Shown piece by piece: positions 8,743 to 17,896 of a stretch of 61,495 bases of DNA; within the stretch, counting starts at the first letter, position 1; each line of letters opens with the position of its first letter. The stretch comes from Phycisphaerae bacterium (lineage in GTDB: Bacteria; Planctomycetota; Phycisphaerae; Sedimentisphaerales; Anaerohalosphaeraceae), in assembly GCA_014859965.1 (NCBI GenBank), contig JACZKQ010000116.1, forward strand, positions 1-61,495, in the 5' to 3' direction. The notes beneath the pieces are model-generated. The model saw only the letters and a list, made by a program, of their open reading frames with translations. It searched no databases and had not been told where the DNA came from. A program made the translations under genes and the position numbers.

Positions 8743-10521
8743 ATGGGTACGCAAGAGAAACGTGCAAAGCGCAGTGGAATGGTGCTGATTCTTTGCATGT
8801 TATTCATTGCGGTGTTCTCATCGCTTGGACTATTATTTGCGAGAATGTCCGTGGCCAATGCGCAGATAGCGCAGAACCATCATCAAACCAACGGGGCGAT
8901 GGGCGGTGCATTTTCGGCGATGGAGTTAGGCAGGTACGTGGTGGCCAAGACGCCCACGTTCGCCACCGGCCGCAACACGATCAGCGACGTGGAAGCCGGG
9001 GTAATCTGGGCGCGCCTTTCGAGTGCGCTTTCCGGCGCCGATATCGGCGGATTGAAAGTGGCCGCATCACGGACGTTCACGGACGCCGGCGGCAGCGGCC
9101 AGGAGATCGTGACGGACTGGGCCACGTATGGGGCCGGGGCTGAGCAGCTTGCCATTCGGTTCTATCGTTACGACAGCCATCCAACGACGATCAAGATGAG
9201 CGCCTATGGCAGAAACGGTGCGGCGGTCCGTCAGATCACGATGGATTTTGAAATGGGCAAGCAGGCCGACGTGCTGAGTTACGCCGTTGCCAGTCGCGGG
9301 CGCATCTGGCTGGATCAGAACAGCATTGTACACGGGCCTTTGTTCAGCACCTGGAACCGCCCCGACGTTGGACCCGGTATCGAGACCGCGTCCGGCACCG
9401 CTGTTTTAGGGACGATCAACACGGTCATTTCGCTTGAGGATTTCCAGGCCAGCGGCATTCAAATGGAAACACTCGGCGCCAACGATAAACCCATGTTTGA
9501 GTTCGGCGTGCCCGTATATGACAGCCTGGGCAACCCCGTTTTGGGTTCTTACGGGCCTGTTGATGACGGCGGATATTTGCTGGACAAAAACCTCAATCCT
9601 GTTTACGACAAAAACGGCCAACGCATCTGTAGGGACTATAATGATCGCATTTACAGCACCAATGATGCGGTAAAAGGCTACCACAAAGGTGTTGATTATG
9701 AGGTGCCTTTCAGGGGCAATATGCCGGGCATGCGGGCCGAAGAGTATGACACCAGCGACTACAAGTTGATGTGCAGCAGCAGCATCGGCACACATGATTA
9801 TACTGCAACGGAGTATTTTCCCCACGCCGAAGGCGACTACACACAACCGCGGTCCAGCGGCGGCAGCTATAAATACAGCCGCCGAGTCTACGAAAACAAA
9901 ACACTTTCAGACGTGCGTGTGCCTCAGGGTCAGCACGCCCTGTTCAGGAACTGCACGTTTGAAGGTGTTCTGTTTGTTGAGACCAGGTCGAATTACACGA
10001 ATAACGCCAGCTACACAAACAACATCCGGTTTGAGAACTGCACCTTTAACGGCGTGATTGTCACCGACGTACCCGCCAGTACGAATGATGCGAGCTGGTG
10101 GAGGCGCAATGCGTTAACCTTTACGGGGCAATCCACTTTCAATAACACCTCAAGCATTCAGGAAGCAACGGTGCTGGCCCCGAACTTTAACGTCAATATC
10201 GGCAGCACCGCCCAGGTCGGTAAAACCAGCAATAACATTATCAAAGGCGTTGTCATCGGCGGCATTGTGGACGTTTACGGCGATGCGGAAATCCGCGGCA
10301 CTATTATTTCCATGTACGACACCAGCGCATTCGCCAGCGGCTACGTCACCAACATCGGCGACAGTGAAGACGGCGGCAGCGAGTCTTTCGGGAACATTGT
10401 GGGTCAAGTCACCATTACGCCCGATCCCGAACTTCGCTTACCCAGCGGCATTACGGCGCCTATTGTGATTCAGGCGGTCAAGAGTACGTACAACGAAACG
10501 CCTGGCAGTCAGGCGATCTGA
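8743..10521 (+). CDS. PilX-like prepilin-type protein with long beta-rich domain
   Basis: A 592-aa protein with a short basic leader (KRAKRSG), then a 22-residue hydrophobic helix (MVLILCMLFIAVFSSLGLLFAR), resembling the N-terminus of PilX-type minor pilins. A prepilin-peptidase-like G/M junction is present, but the Glu5 of major pilins is absent. After the helix comes an alpha/beta linker and, from about residue 390, solenoid-like beta repeats of the type NCTFEGVLFVE and NCTFNGVIVTD with alternating N/G and V/I. It is a paralogue of the protein at 10932-12281. No pilus ATPase, PilC or secretin gene lies near. GAAGGT precedes the ATG. Confidence 0.7.
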   Translation: MGTQEKRAKRSGMVLILCMLFIAVFSSLGLLFARMSVANAQIAQNHHQTNGAMGGAFSAMELGRYVVAKTPTFATGRNTISDVEAGVIWARLSSALSGADIGGLKVAASRTFTDAGGSGQEIVTDWATYGAGAEQLAIRFYRYDSHPTTIKMSAYGRNGAAVRQITMDFEMGKQADVLSYAVASRGRIWLDQNSIVHGPLFSTWNRPDVGPGIETASGTAVLGTINTVISLEDFQASGIQMETLGANDKPMFEFGVPVYDSLGNPVLGSYGPVDDGGYLLDKNLNPVYDKNGQRICRDYNDRIYSTNDAVKGYHKGVDYEVPFRGNMPGMRAEEYDTSDYKLMCSSSIGTHDYTATEYFPHAEGDYTQPRSSGGSYKYSRRVYENKTLSDVRVPQGQHALFRNCTFEGVLFVETRSNYTNNASYTNNIRFENCTFNGVIVTDVPASTNDASWWRRNALTFTGQSTFNNTSSIQEATVLAPNFNVNIGSTAQVGKTSNNIIKGVVIGGIVDVYGDAEIRGTIISMYDTSAFASGYVTNIGDSEDGGSESFGNIVGQVTITPDPELRLPSGITAPIVIQAVKSTYNETPGSQAI

Positions 10522-10904
10522 CGGCGGACTTGAATCGAGAAGAAGGTGAGGACGAAAATGGAGCTCATGAATGAGGCTGTTTGCGATCGTCTGCATGTGC
10601 GCCCCCTGCAACGGCAAGTTCGGGGGGCTTCGCCTATCGATGTGAATGCCGTCTGTTTCCTGGTTGACTCAGACGCTATTTCTTTGCGCCGGTTTTTCAG
10701 TCGGCGCCTTGCATGCCAAAGGGGGGAGGCGGCTGCCTTCATGAAATCTTTGCATCCGCTTTTCAGGTACACAAGGGCTTTGACAATCGAGCTTATTATG
10801 GGGCGTAAGTTGCAGAAGTATGTAGATTAAGTTTATTTTGCATCCTCGGGGGCCATCCTTTGTTATAATTTAGTTGTGAACAGTGACTGCATACCCTGCC
10901 GGGC
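10522..10904. other. Intergenic region between the two PilX-like genes
   Basis: About 380 bp between the two paralogues. A 6-bp hairpin (GCGCCG, 10-nt loop, CGGCGC) lies at 10686-10707 and a looser C6/G6 pairing at about 10602-10627. An open frame of up to 94 codons from 10546 has no recognisable product and is not called as a gene. A promoter (extended -10) lies at 10861-10869. The left part may hold a 3' untranslated region or a structured RNA; there is not enough evidence to say which. Confidence 0.4.
10861..10869 (+). promoter_or_regulatory. Extended -10 promoter for the second PilX-like gene
   Basis: TG at 10861-10862, one base, then a perfect TATAAT at 10864-10869, the same TGTTATAATT string found before lipB. 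No good -35 box is seen. The expected RNA start near 10876 leaves a leader of about 55 nt. Confidence 0.55.
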
Positions 10905-10931
10905 TTGCAGAGATTAAACACGGGGGTGATT

Positions 10932-12281
10932 ATGATGGACCACAGAAATTGCAAACGTTGCACGAGTCGCCGCGGAATGGTGCTGTTCTTATCGCTGATC
11001 TTCGTGGTGTTGTTTTCGTCGATGGCCTTTACGATGCTGACGGTATCGTCGCGCAACGTGAAGGTGGCCGACAATCATCGAGACGCCAATCGGGCCTTTG
11101 GAAGCGCGCTTTCGGGCGTCGAAGTGATGCGCTACTGGATGGGTCGCGTGGCAATGCCCGGCTCGACAACGGACCGCTTTGCCGTTATGAGCAGTCAATT
11201 GGCGGCTAACGTGGCATTAGGTGAGAACAACCCCATTACGCTCAACAGTTCCGACGGCACGTCGTTCTATGCCCAATTAGAGCCTATCAGCAACGAGCGT
11301 TTTCGTATTCTGGTGACAGGGATCTCGGGGGAACTGACGCGAACCGTCGACATCAATTATACTTTCGGCGTGCGCCTGGAGTCGGTCTTCGATTACGGCG
11401 TGGCGACCAAAGGGCCTCTGCAGCTTTCGGGTAATATCCAACTGGACGGCACGAACATCGCCGTGGAGGCGGATGTGTATATCGAGAGCGAAAACAGCAC
11501 TAACGTGTTGTCGATCATCGGCAATTCTCAGATCGCCGGCGAAGTCAAGGTGACCAATCCCGACGGCGTGGTGACGCTCCAGGGGGGCCAGGCGGGTATC
11601 GGCGGGGAGACCGGTAAGGCGGCCGTCGATAATCACGTTACGACCGGTGTGCCTCCCACGGAATTCCCCGTGCCCAATACGAGCCACTTCGAGCAGTACC
11701 TGACCGGCGGCGACGTGATTACTGCCGATACGGTGTTGGGTACGAGCTACACGAATGTGCGGATCGCCGCAGGCACCAATCCTCACTTCTCCGGAAATAC
11801 AATCCTCAATGGCGTGGTGTTCATTGAAACACCTAATGTCGTGGTCTTCTCAGGAAATTGCAATATCACCGGAGTGATTGTGGGCGACGGCAGCATGTAC
11901 GACGACTCCGGCACCAACCAGTTGATCTTCCTGGGGACCGTGGACAGCCGTTCGGTTTCCGAATTACCCGCGGATTCTCAATTTGACGGGTTGCGTGAGG
12001 AAACCGGCACGTTTGTAATGGCGCCCGGCTTTAAGGCGGCGTTCGGGGGCAACTTCGATACGCTCAACGGTGTGATTGCCGCCAATGGCATCGAGTTCTT
12101 CGGCAATGCAGGCGGAACGATCGCCGGCTCGGTGGTCAACTACGCCGATACCCCTATGACGCTGAGCGGCAACAGCGACCTGTTCTTTAACCGGTCGGGG
12201 ATTACGGAAGTGCCCGCGGGTTTTGAACCCGAGATCATTCTGCACTATGACTCAAAAACGTACAATGAAGTAATTCTATAG
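10932..12281 (+). CDS. PilX-like prepilin-type protein with beta-solenoid repeats
   Basis: A 449-aa paralogue of the preceding protein. It has a basic Cys-containing leader (CKRCTSRRG), a hydrophobic helix (MVLFLSLIFVVLFSSMAFTM), then VADNHRDANRAFGSALSGVEV, which lines up with QNHHQTNGAMGGAFSAMEL of its neighbour. The C-terminal two thirds contain repeats such as NTILNGVVFIET, GNCNITGVIVGD, DTLNGVIAANG, suggesting a beta-solenoid. The double ATG at 10932/10935 follows GGGGGTGA; a TTG at 10905 in frame lacks a binding site. No catalytic residues are recognised. The next gene, 59 bp away, encodes a beta-helix protein and is probably cotranscribed. Confidence 0.7.
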   Translation: MMDHRNCKRCTSRRGMVLFLSLIFVVLFSSMAFTMLTVSSRNVKVADNHRDANRAFGSALSGVEVMRYWMGRVAMPGSTTDRFAVMSSQLAANVALGENNPITLNSSDGTSFYAQLEPISNERFRILVTGISGELTRTVDINYTFGVRLESVFDYGVATKGPLQLSGNIQLDGTNIAVEADVYIESENSTNVLSIIGNSQIAGEVKVTNPDGVVTLQGGQAGIGGETGKAAVDNHVTTGVPPTEFPVPNTSHFEQYLTGGDVITADTVLGTSYTNVRIAAGTNPHFSGNTILNGVVFIETPNVVVFSGNCNITGVIVGDGSMYDDSGTNQLIFLGTVDSRSVSELPADSQFDGLREETGTFVMAPGFKAAFGGNFDTLNGVIAANGIEFFGNAGGTIAGSVVNYADTPMTLSGNSDLFFNRSGITEVPAGFEPEIILHYDSKTYNEVIL

Positions 12282-12340
12282 CGGTCCGTTGAATCATTGG
12301 ATCAAAGAGAGAAAAGAGTCCATACTTAAGGGGGCTGAAT

Positions 12341-13810
12341 ATGAAGATGCTGAATATGAGCTTGGTTGCAGTGGTGGCCGCGGTTGGCTGCACGGCATGG
12401 GGCACGACGTTCTATGTGCCCGCCGACGGCACGCTTCAGGCGGTGATTGACAGAGGCGATTGTAAATCCGGCGACGAGATCGAGCTGGCCGCGGGGACGT
12501 ACTCGGGGCCCGGTTACCTGAATGTCGATTTCGGAGTGAAAAACATTTTGGTGCGGAGCGCCGATCCTGACGACCCCGAAGTGGTCGCTGCGACAGTGAT
12601 CGACTGCCAGGGCGCCGGACGCGCGTTTGTGATCCAGGGCGGGCAGACGGCCGAGGCGGGCCTGGCGGGCCTGACGATCATCAACGGCAATCGCTCATCT
12701 AACGGTGCTGTCTACGTAAACAACTGGAGCACCCCCACGATCAGCCGCTGTGTGATTCGTAATTGCACCGGAATGATGGGGGGGGCGATCGCTGTCTCCA
12801 ACGCCTCTCCCACTATTGAAAGATGCCAACTGGTGGGCAACAGCGCGACCTCCGGCGCGGGCATCTATATCACGGGCGGCAGTCCTGTTATCAAGAACTG
12901 CATTATCAGCAACAATGTGGCCAGCCACGGGGCGGGTGCGATTTACAGCCTGAACATAGGCCATCCCGTGGTCTGGCATTGTACGATCACCGACAACTAC
13001 GGTACGGGCAACGCTGGGGCAATCTGGTGTTCTAGTACGAACATGGGTATTTACGGCACCATTTTGTGGAACAACAACGCCACAAAGGGACCTGAAATTC
13101 TGGTTGGCGGTGCAGGCTCGTTATCAACTGTCGTTGACATGTCATACTGTAACGTGCTGCTCAGCGGCATTTATATTTTACCTCAAAGGATCCTCTCGGG
13201 TGTTGGGAATATCGAGGTCGATCCCATGTTCACCGAAGGTGACTGGCGCCTGTCCGCGGAATCGTTATGCATTGACGCGGGGGATCCTGACTATGGCGCC
13301 TTTGCCGCAGACGCTCTCGCTCAGGCCAAGGAAGACGAGAAGGACTTTTACGGCAATCCCCGTCTGTCGGGAGCTGCGGTGGACATCGGCGCGGCGGAAT
13401 ACTTCGTCGAGGATGTCGGCGAAGCTGAGGGCGCCAATGTGCGGTTGTGGCCCAAAGTGATCAACCTGCGCGGCCAGCAGAAGTTCTTATTCTGCACGAT
13501 CACGCTCGGCGGTCACGGGTCCGACGAAATAGACGTGGACAGCATCCTGCTGGAAGGAACGCTTGAGCCCGTCTGGACGAAAAAGTTCAATCGCGTCAAC
13601 GAGCTTGTGGTGCGTTTCGATATGGACTCCGTTGCCAAGATGGTGATGGACCATCCTGCCGATACCGTAACGCTTGTTGTGCAGGGGGCGTTGCTCAACG
13701 GTGAGGCCTTCGAGGCATCCGACACGTTAAAGATTTATCGGCAGAAGGGCAACCAGGGTAACAACAAGAATCAGAATGTTAAGGACAATTCAAATAAGAA
13801 AGGCAAGTAG
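12341..13810 (+). CDS. Secreted right-handed parallel beta-helix protein
   Basis: A 489-aa exported protein with a signal peptide (MKMLNMSLVAVVAAVGCTAWG), then a FYVPADGTLQAVID opening and about eight beta-helix coils (SPTIERCQLVGN, GSPVIKNCIISNN, HPVVWHCTITDN). A separate beta domain follows the helix from about residue 345 (KFLFCTITLGG and so on), and the protein ends in a lysine/asparagine-rich tail (GNNKNQNVKDNSNKKGK) instead of the dockerin tail seen on the similar protein at 51114-52835. Families with this fold include polysaccharide lyases and structural proteins; no lyase active-site pattern is recognisable. AAGGGGG precedes the ATG. Confidence 0.75.
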   Translation: MKMLNMSLVAVVAAVGCTAWGTTFYVPADGTLQAVIDRGDCKSGDEIELAAGTYSGPGYLNVDFGVKNILVRSADPDDPEVVAATVIDCQGAGRAFVIQGGQTAEAGLAGLTIINGNRSSNGAVYVNNWSTPTISRCVIRNCTGMMGGAIAVSNASPTIERCQLVGNSATSGAGIYITGGSPVIKNCIISNNVASHGAGAIYSLNIGHPVVWHCTITDNYGTGNAGAIWCSSTNMGIYGTILWNNNATKGPEILVGGAGSLSTVVDMSYCNVLLSGIYILPQRILSGVGNIEVDPMFTEGDWRLSAESLCIDAGDPDYGAFAADALAQAKEDEKDFYGNPRLSGAAVDIGAAEYFVEDVGEAEGANVRLWPKVINLRGQQKFLFCTITLGGHGSDEIDVDSILLEGTLEPVWTKKFNRVNELVVRFDMDSVAKMVMDHPADTVTLVVQGALLNGEAFEASDTLKIYRQKGNQGNNKNQNVKDNSNKKGK

Positions 13811-13945
13811 CCTTTACATACAGTAGTTACCAATGTGACCACCACCACCGGTGGGATGCGGACCCGGGCCCAGCGACGAATGACGTCGAAAAGGGCTTGG
13901 GTCCCGTCGTTTGCGCCTGGGCCGGCAGCCTCACCGGCGCAAGAA

Positions 13946-13971
13946 AAAAGCAGGTATTACAACCTGCTTTT
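13946..13971. terminator. Bidirectional terminator between convergent genes
   Basis: A 10-bp perfect stem (AAAAGCAGGT at 13946-13955, ACCTGCTTTT at 13962-13971) with a 6-nt loop. The A/T ends give a U-rich tail in both directions, suiting termination of both the beta-helix gene on plus and the membrane protein gene on minus. Confidence 0.85.
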
Positions 13972-13994
13972 GAATATGAGTCGACATTCAGGTA

Positions 13995-14750
13995 TTACTT
14001 GAGAATCCCGAGTCGGCGGATGACTGCCCTTGACCAGCGGACAGACCGGACCTGGGCCGCGATGAGCAGTATGAGGGCGATAGCCCAGAGGGCCACGAAG
14101 CGGCCGAAGTAGAAAATGCAATCGAAGAGCGGCCCGTCGCATTGGACGACATCGGAGCAGAGGAGTTCCTCCGGGGTGTAGATGGCCCCGACAACCGTAT
14201 TCGGCAGGCAGACCTGCCAGGGTACGATGAGCACGGCGAGCAGCAGAGCCAGCAGGAAGGCACGGGAGATATGGTTGATGCCGCCGAGCCGGCCGGCGAT
14301 GGATATCTTGAGGGTGATAAGGAGGTCGAGACTGAAGAGGATAACGGCAAGAAAGAGGATGTAATTAAGGACGGCGACGATCACCATCGCATCCCCGCAC
14401 GTCGGGTTTTTGACCGCGTCCACAAAAGAACCGACGGCGAAAATGCCTGCCAGTTGGCCGCCGCCCATCGGGCACCCGCCGCAGGAGACTGGAGCCTTAT
14501 CACCCACAGCGGCAAGCGCGATGACGGGAGTTTCCAACAGCATGGCGGCCGCGGGTTTGGCCTGCGGACACGGGCAGTCGGCTTTTTCAATATAGCCCAG
14601 ATAGTTGGCCCAAAATATGGCCTGCAGCGCGATCAGGCAGACCAGCGCGAGCAGGAACATCAGGTTCTTGAAGGATCTGAACGCAATGACGGCTTCAAGG
14701 CAGTCGGCGTTATCGAGTGTTGTGGTGGTTTTCTGGTCTTCAATCATCAT
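13995..14750 (-). CDS. Integral membrane protein with Cys-rich extracytoplasmic loops
   Basis: A 251-aa protein with four predicted helices: about residues 29-50 (NLMFLLALVCLIALQAIFWA), 118-140 (AMVIVAVLNYILFLAVILFS), 163-180 (FLLALLLAVLIVPWQVCL) and 213-235 (GRFVALWAIALILLIAAQV). The loop after helix 1 holds CPCP and CGGCP motifs, and the loop before helix 4 holds three more cysteines, so disulfides or metal binding are possible. I do not recognise a family. AGGAG stands before a double ATG at 14750/14747. It is divergent from the PpiD-like gene. Confidence 0.6.
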   Translation of the reverse strand: MMIEDQKTTTTLDNADCLEAVIAFRSFKNLMFLLALVCLIALQAIFWANYLGYIEKADCPCPQAKPAAAMLLETPVIALAAVGDKAPVSCGGCPMGGGQLAGIFAVGSFVDAVKNPTCGDAMVIVAVLNYILFLAVILFSLDLLITLKISIAGRLGGINHISRAFLLALLLAVLIVPWQVCLPNTVVGAIYTPEELLCSDVVQCDGPLFDCIFYFGRFVALWAIALILLIAAQVRSVRWSRAVIRRLGILK

Positions 14751-14938
14751 TCCATCTCCTGTTCGGTAATCATATCCGAAGGCTTTGCGCCACTTTTATA
14801 TCGTCAAGAGGGCGCCGACCATCCACAAGGAAATGCGCCTTCGAACCGAACATTATACCTGAAAAGCGCATATTTTCAACAAGTTCCTTTGTTCCCGGGG
14901 GCCCCTGGAAGAAGTTTTTGAGCGCAGAAGTATTTCTC

Positions 14939-14966
14939 TTGCAAAGGTTTGGCGGCTTTCTATACT
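14939..14966 (+). promoter_or_regulatory. Sigma70-type promoter for the PpiD-like operon
   Basis: TTGCAA at 14939-14944 and TATACT at 14961-14966, 16 bp apart. Predicted start near 14973 gives a leader of about 50 nt before the ATG at 15023. Confidence 0.65.
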
Positions 14967-15022
14967 CTTATGCTTCTTAAGTTCGAGAAAATGGCGTTAT
15001 TGACCAATAAAAAGGCGGTAGA

Positions 15023-17218
15023 ATGAATCTTGTAAAATGGATGCGGAAAAATAATCGTCAGCTCATGGCCGTGGTTGTGGTGCTGATTATGATCGCTTTC
15101 GTAGGGGGCTACGGGCTTCAGGAGTTGTTGACGCACATGGGGGGCGGTCCGGGGGGGATCGCGGGCCATTATATGCAAGATGAGCGTGTTACGGGGGCGG
15201 ACATTGTCACTGCAAATACAGAGCTGAAGGTGCTGCGTTCGCTGTTTGCCGCCGAATGGCTTCGAAACAAGCAAACGATTTTTCAGTCTCCGGACTTCAA
15301 GGCCCGGCTCCTGGGTCAGCTTCTGTTCCCGGACGCACAGGCCGCGGCGATGACGAGCGTGGAGATGTACCAGGCGATGGCGCAAGGACAACTGGATGTG
15401 ACGGGTCGGCAGATTGACGCGTTTTTCGACCAGGCCCGCGGACGGAGCGAGATTTACTGGATTCTCCTTCGAGCCGAAGCGCGCAGGGCGGGGTGCACGG
15501 TGAGCCGCAGCCAGGCCAAAATGGTGCTGCAGCAGCAGATTGCAGGGCCGCAGGCGGCACAAGTTCTGGATAGTGTCATAACGAATTATCACATGCCGGA
15601 GGACCAGGTGCTGCGGCTCTTCGGGGACCTCCTGGGGGTGATGGCCTATGCGGAGATGGTGACCAGCAATGAGTCGCTTACTACGGGCGAACTTCGGGCG
15701 GCAACCGGGCGCAGCGGTGAGAGGCTCAGTGCCGAACTCGTGAAATTTGCAGCAGCGGATTTTGTGGCCGATCAGAATGAGCCTGCGGAGGCGACGCTTG
15801 CGGCCCAGTTCGAGCAGTACAAGGATGTCGCCGAGGGGCAGGTCACGGACAAGAATCCCTACGGCTTCGGTTATAAGCTGCCGACGCGGGCGCAATTGGA
15901 GTACCTGATCATCAGCAATGAAGACGTGGAGGCGCTGATCCAGCAGCCGACGTCCGATGATATGGAGCGGTACTTTGCGCGGAATATCGCCTCTTTCCAG
16001 GAGGAGGTCAAGACGGACCCCGACAATCCAGATTCGCCGACGAAGAAGGTCTCAAAATCGTATGCAGAGGTGGCTGAGCAGATTCGGGGCATTCTGATCG
16101 AGGACCGGCGGGACCGGCTGGCGAATGTCATTATCAACAACGCGATGGAGTTGACGGATGCGGGCTTTGCCGGCATGGAGATGGAGCGTGCAAAGTCCGC
16201 CGACTTGCAGGCGGCAGCGGTGGATTACGCGAAGGTTGCTTCAAAACTCAGCGAACAGTTCAAGATTTCGGTGCACACGGGCAAGACGGGTATGCTAAGC
16301 ATGAAGCACCTGTCCGGCGACCGGCATCTGGGTACACTGGCGATGGAGGGGCAGAGCCGGCTTCCGGTGGGATTGCCGAAGATTGTTTTTTCGGTCGATG
16401 AATTAGGTGTGACCGAACTTGGAAGGTTCGAAGTGGCCAAGCCGCGGATGTGGGAGAACATCGGTCCGCTGCGCGATCGGTTCGGCGCGCTGCTGGCGGT
16501 GGTTCGCGTGACGGATGCGGCCAAGGCGGAGACGCCCGCGAACCTGGACGTGCGTTACAGCATTCAGGGCGCGGTGGTGGACGCTACGGACGCCAGCGAA
16601 GACGCGGTGCATTCGGTGCGGACGCAGGTCGCGGATGACTGCAAGCTGCTGGCGGCAATGGAGACGTCGCAATCACGTGCTCAGGCGTTTGTGCAACTGC
16701 TTTCCGAAAAGACGTGGACCGAGGCGGTAGATGCCTACAACGAGCAATTCGCCAGGCAGAACGACGCGAATCCGTTTGCGGCCAGGCGGCTGCGAAGCGA
16801 GAAACTCAGCAATCGTATGCGGACGGCGCAGCATGAGATCGAGCAGATGCAGGAGCGTTTTGCGGACAATCCGATGGCCGTGGCGTACATCCAGAACCTG
16901 GTCGAGGCGAAGTATCTCAACGACCGGCTTTTCACACTGTTGGGTGACAATCGGAAAGAGGCGAAGGACCTCAATTCCCTCATGGCGTTCGAGCCTGGGG
17001 CGGCTTTTTACGTGGTGAAGGACCTGACCCGCACAGAAGTGACACAGGACGATTATCGCCAGACCAAGGCGATCAGGGCGCTGCAGATCAATGCGGCGCG
17101 TTCCGAAAGCCTGGGGTTAATTCACTACAAGCCGGATAATATCCTGGCACGGATGGCGTTTGACTGGGTTCAGCAGGACGAGCCGGATGCCGCGGCGCCG
17201 GAGGAGGCTTCGCTCTGA
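15023..17218 (+). CDS. PpiD/SurA-like membrane-anchored periplasmic chaperone
   Basis: A 731-aa protein with a short cytoplasmic N-terminus, one transmembrane helix at about 13-32 (RQLMAVVVVLIMIAFVGGYG) and a large extracytoplasmic helical domain. The arrangement, with the N-terminal SurA_N-like helical region and long coiled segments, matches PpiD-type folding factors. A parvulin PPIase domain with its usual motif is not obvious, so it may be a chaperone without isomerase activity. AAGGCGG precedes the ATG. Its stop codon overlaps the next ATG by 1 nt (TGATG), indicating a coupled operon with two small membrane proteins. Confidence 0.7.
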   Translation: MNLVKWMRKNNRQLMAVVVVLIMIAFVGGYGLQELLTHMGGGPGGIAGHYMQDERVTGADIVTANTELKVLRSLFAAEWLRNKQTIFQSPDFKARLLGQLLFPDAQAAAMTSVEMYQAMAQGQLDVTGRQIDAFFDQARGRSEIYWILLRAEARRAGCTVSRSQAKMVLQQQIAGPQAAQVLDSVITNYHMPEDQVLRLFGDLLGVMAYAEMVTSNESLTTGELRAATGRSGERLSAELVKFAAADFVADQNEPAEATLAAQFEQYKDVAEGQVTDKNPYGFGYKLPTRAQLEYLIISNEDVEALIQQPTSDDMERYFARNIASFQEEVKTDPDNPDSPTKKVSKSYAEVAEQIRGILIEDRRDRLANVIINNAMELTDAGFAGMEMERAKSADLQAAAVDYAKVASKLSEQFKISVHTGKTGMLSMKHLSGDRHLGTLAMEGQSRLPVGLPKIVFSVDELGVTELGRFEVAKPRMWENIGPLRDRFGALLAVVRVTDAAKAETPANLDVRYSIQGAVVDATDASEDAVHSVRTQVADDCKLLAAMETSQSRAQAFVQLLSEKTWTEAVDAYNEQFARQNDANPFAARRLRSEKLSNRMRTAQHEIEQMQERFADNPMAVAYIQNLVEAKYLNDRLFTLLGDNRKEAKDLNSLMAFEPGAAFYVVKDLTRTEVTQDDYRQTKAIRALQINAARSESLGLIHYKPDNILARMAFDWVQQDEPDAAAPEEASL

Positions 17219-17655
17219 TGACGACGCAGAAGAAGGTGGATCACGGGCTGCTGCTGATCGTGGTGGGACTTGCGGCGTGGGCGGTTCCCGGGGCAGGTCA
17301 TTTGATTATCAAAGAGCGGCGGCGCGCGGCGATTATCTTCGTAGCGGTTACGGCGACGTTTCTGGTGGGCTTGTACGTGGGCTCGATCGGGGTGGTCGAT
17401 CCCATCGGGGCCAAGCCCTGGTATATAGCGCAGTTGATGGCGTCGCCGGCGGTGGGGCTCATCGGGCATGTGACCGAGACGGCGGTGACGGAAGCGGGGC
17501 AGCGGCAATACGTCAGCTATGGGCGGGCGAGCGATGTAGGACAGATTTATACAAGCATTGCCGGGCTGCTGAATCTGCTGTGTATTCTCAGCGCGGTTTA
17601 TATGACCTATTGCGGGCGGGGTGAAATGATTGGAGAGGAAGAAGATGACGGGTGA
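17218..17655 (+). CDS. Small membrane protein, possibly DUF6677
   Basis: 145 aa with about four hydrophobic segments. The first contains AAWAVPGAGHLIIKERRRA, a pattern known from small planctomycetal membrane proteins that I associate tentatively with DUF6677. The end is acidic (GEEEDDG). Starts in the TGATG overlap with the PpiD-like gene and overlaps the next gene by 11 nt, so the three genes are very likely translated from one mRNA. Function unknown; the context suggests envelope maintenance. Confidence 0.6.
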   Translation: MTTQKKVDHGLLLIVVGLAAWAVPGAGHLIIKERRRAAIIFVAVTATFLVGLYVGSIGVVDPIGAKPWYIAQLMASPAVGLIGHVTETAVTEAGQRQYVSYGRASDVGQIYTSIAGLLNLLCILSAVYMTYCGRGEMIGEEEDDG

Positions 17656-17896
17656 TTGGGGCATGTTGGCGGCGGCATTTGTCGATCCGATTCATATCCC
17701 TACGGATCCGACGTCGGTCCTTTGGATGTTTCCGCTGCTTTTGGCGATTGCGGTCGTCTACAAAGCGACCAAAATGCGGGTGCTTTTCGGGCTGAAGTTC
17801 GCCAAAGAGGTGGCGGTTCTTTTCGGCACGGTGAGCGGCTTCATGGTGTTTCTGGGGGCGGCGATGATCTTCCTGGTGAAACTGATCACCGAGTAG
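17645..17896 (+). CDS. Small membrane protein, two helices
   Basis: 83 aa with hydrophobic stretches at about 27-42 (SVLWMFPLLLAIAVVYKAT) and 58-80 (VAVLFGTVSGFMVFLGAAMIF). The ATG at 17645 follows GAGAGGAAGAAG; an in-frame TTG at 17630 is rejected because it lies within that binding site. No family recognised. The 3' end overlaps the convergent rnc gene by 11 nt. Confidence 0.55.
   Translation: MTGDWGMLAAAFVDPIHIPTDPTSVLWMFPLLLAIAVVYKATKMRVLFGLKFAKEVAVLFGTVSGFMVFLGAAMIFLVKLITE

Noticed and set aside
10546..10830. Possible 94-codon gene in the gap between PilX-like genes
   Set aside because: No family, weak start context, and it spans hairpins. Its opening (MELMNEAVCDR) resembles the lipB start, but the match is too short to be meaningful.
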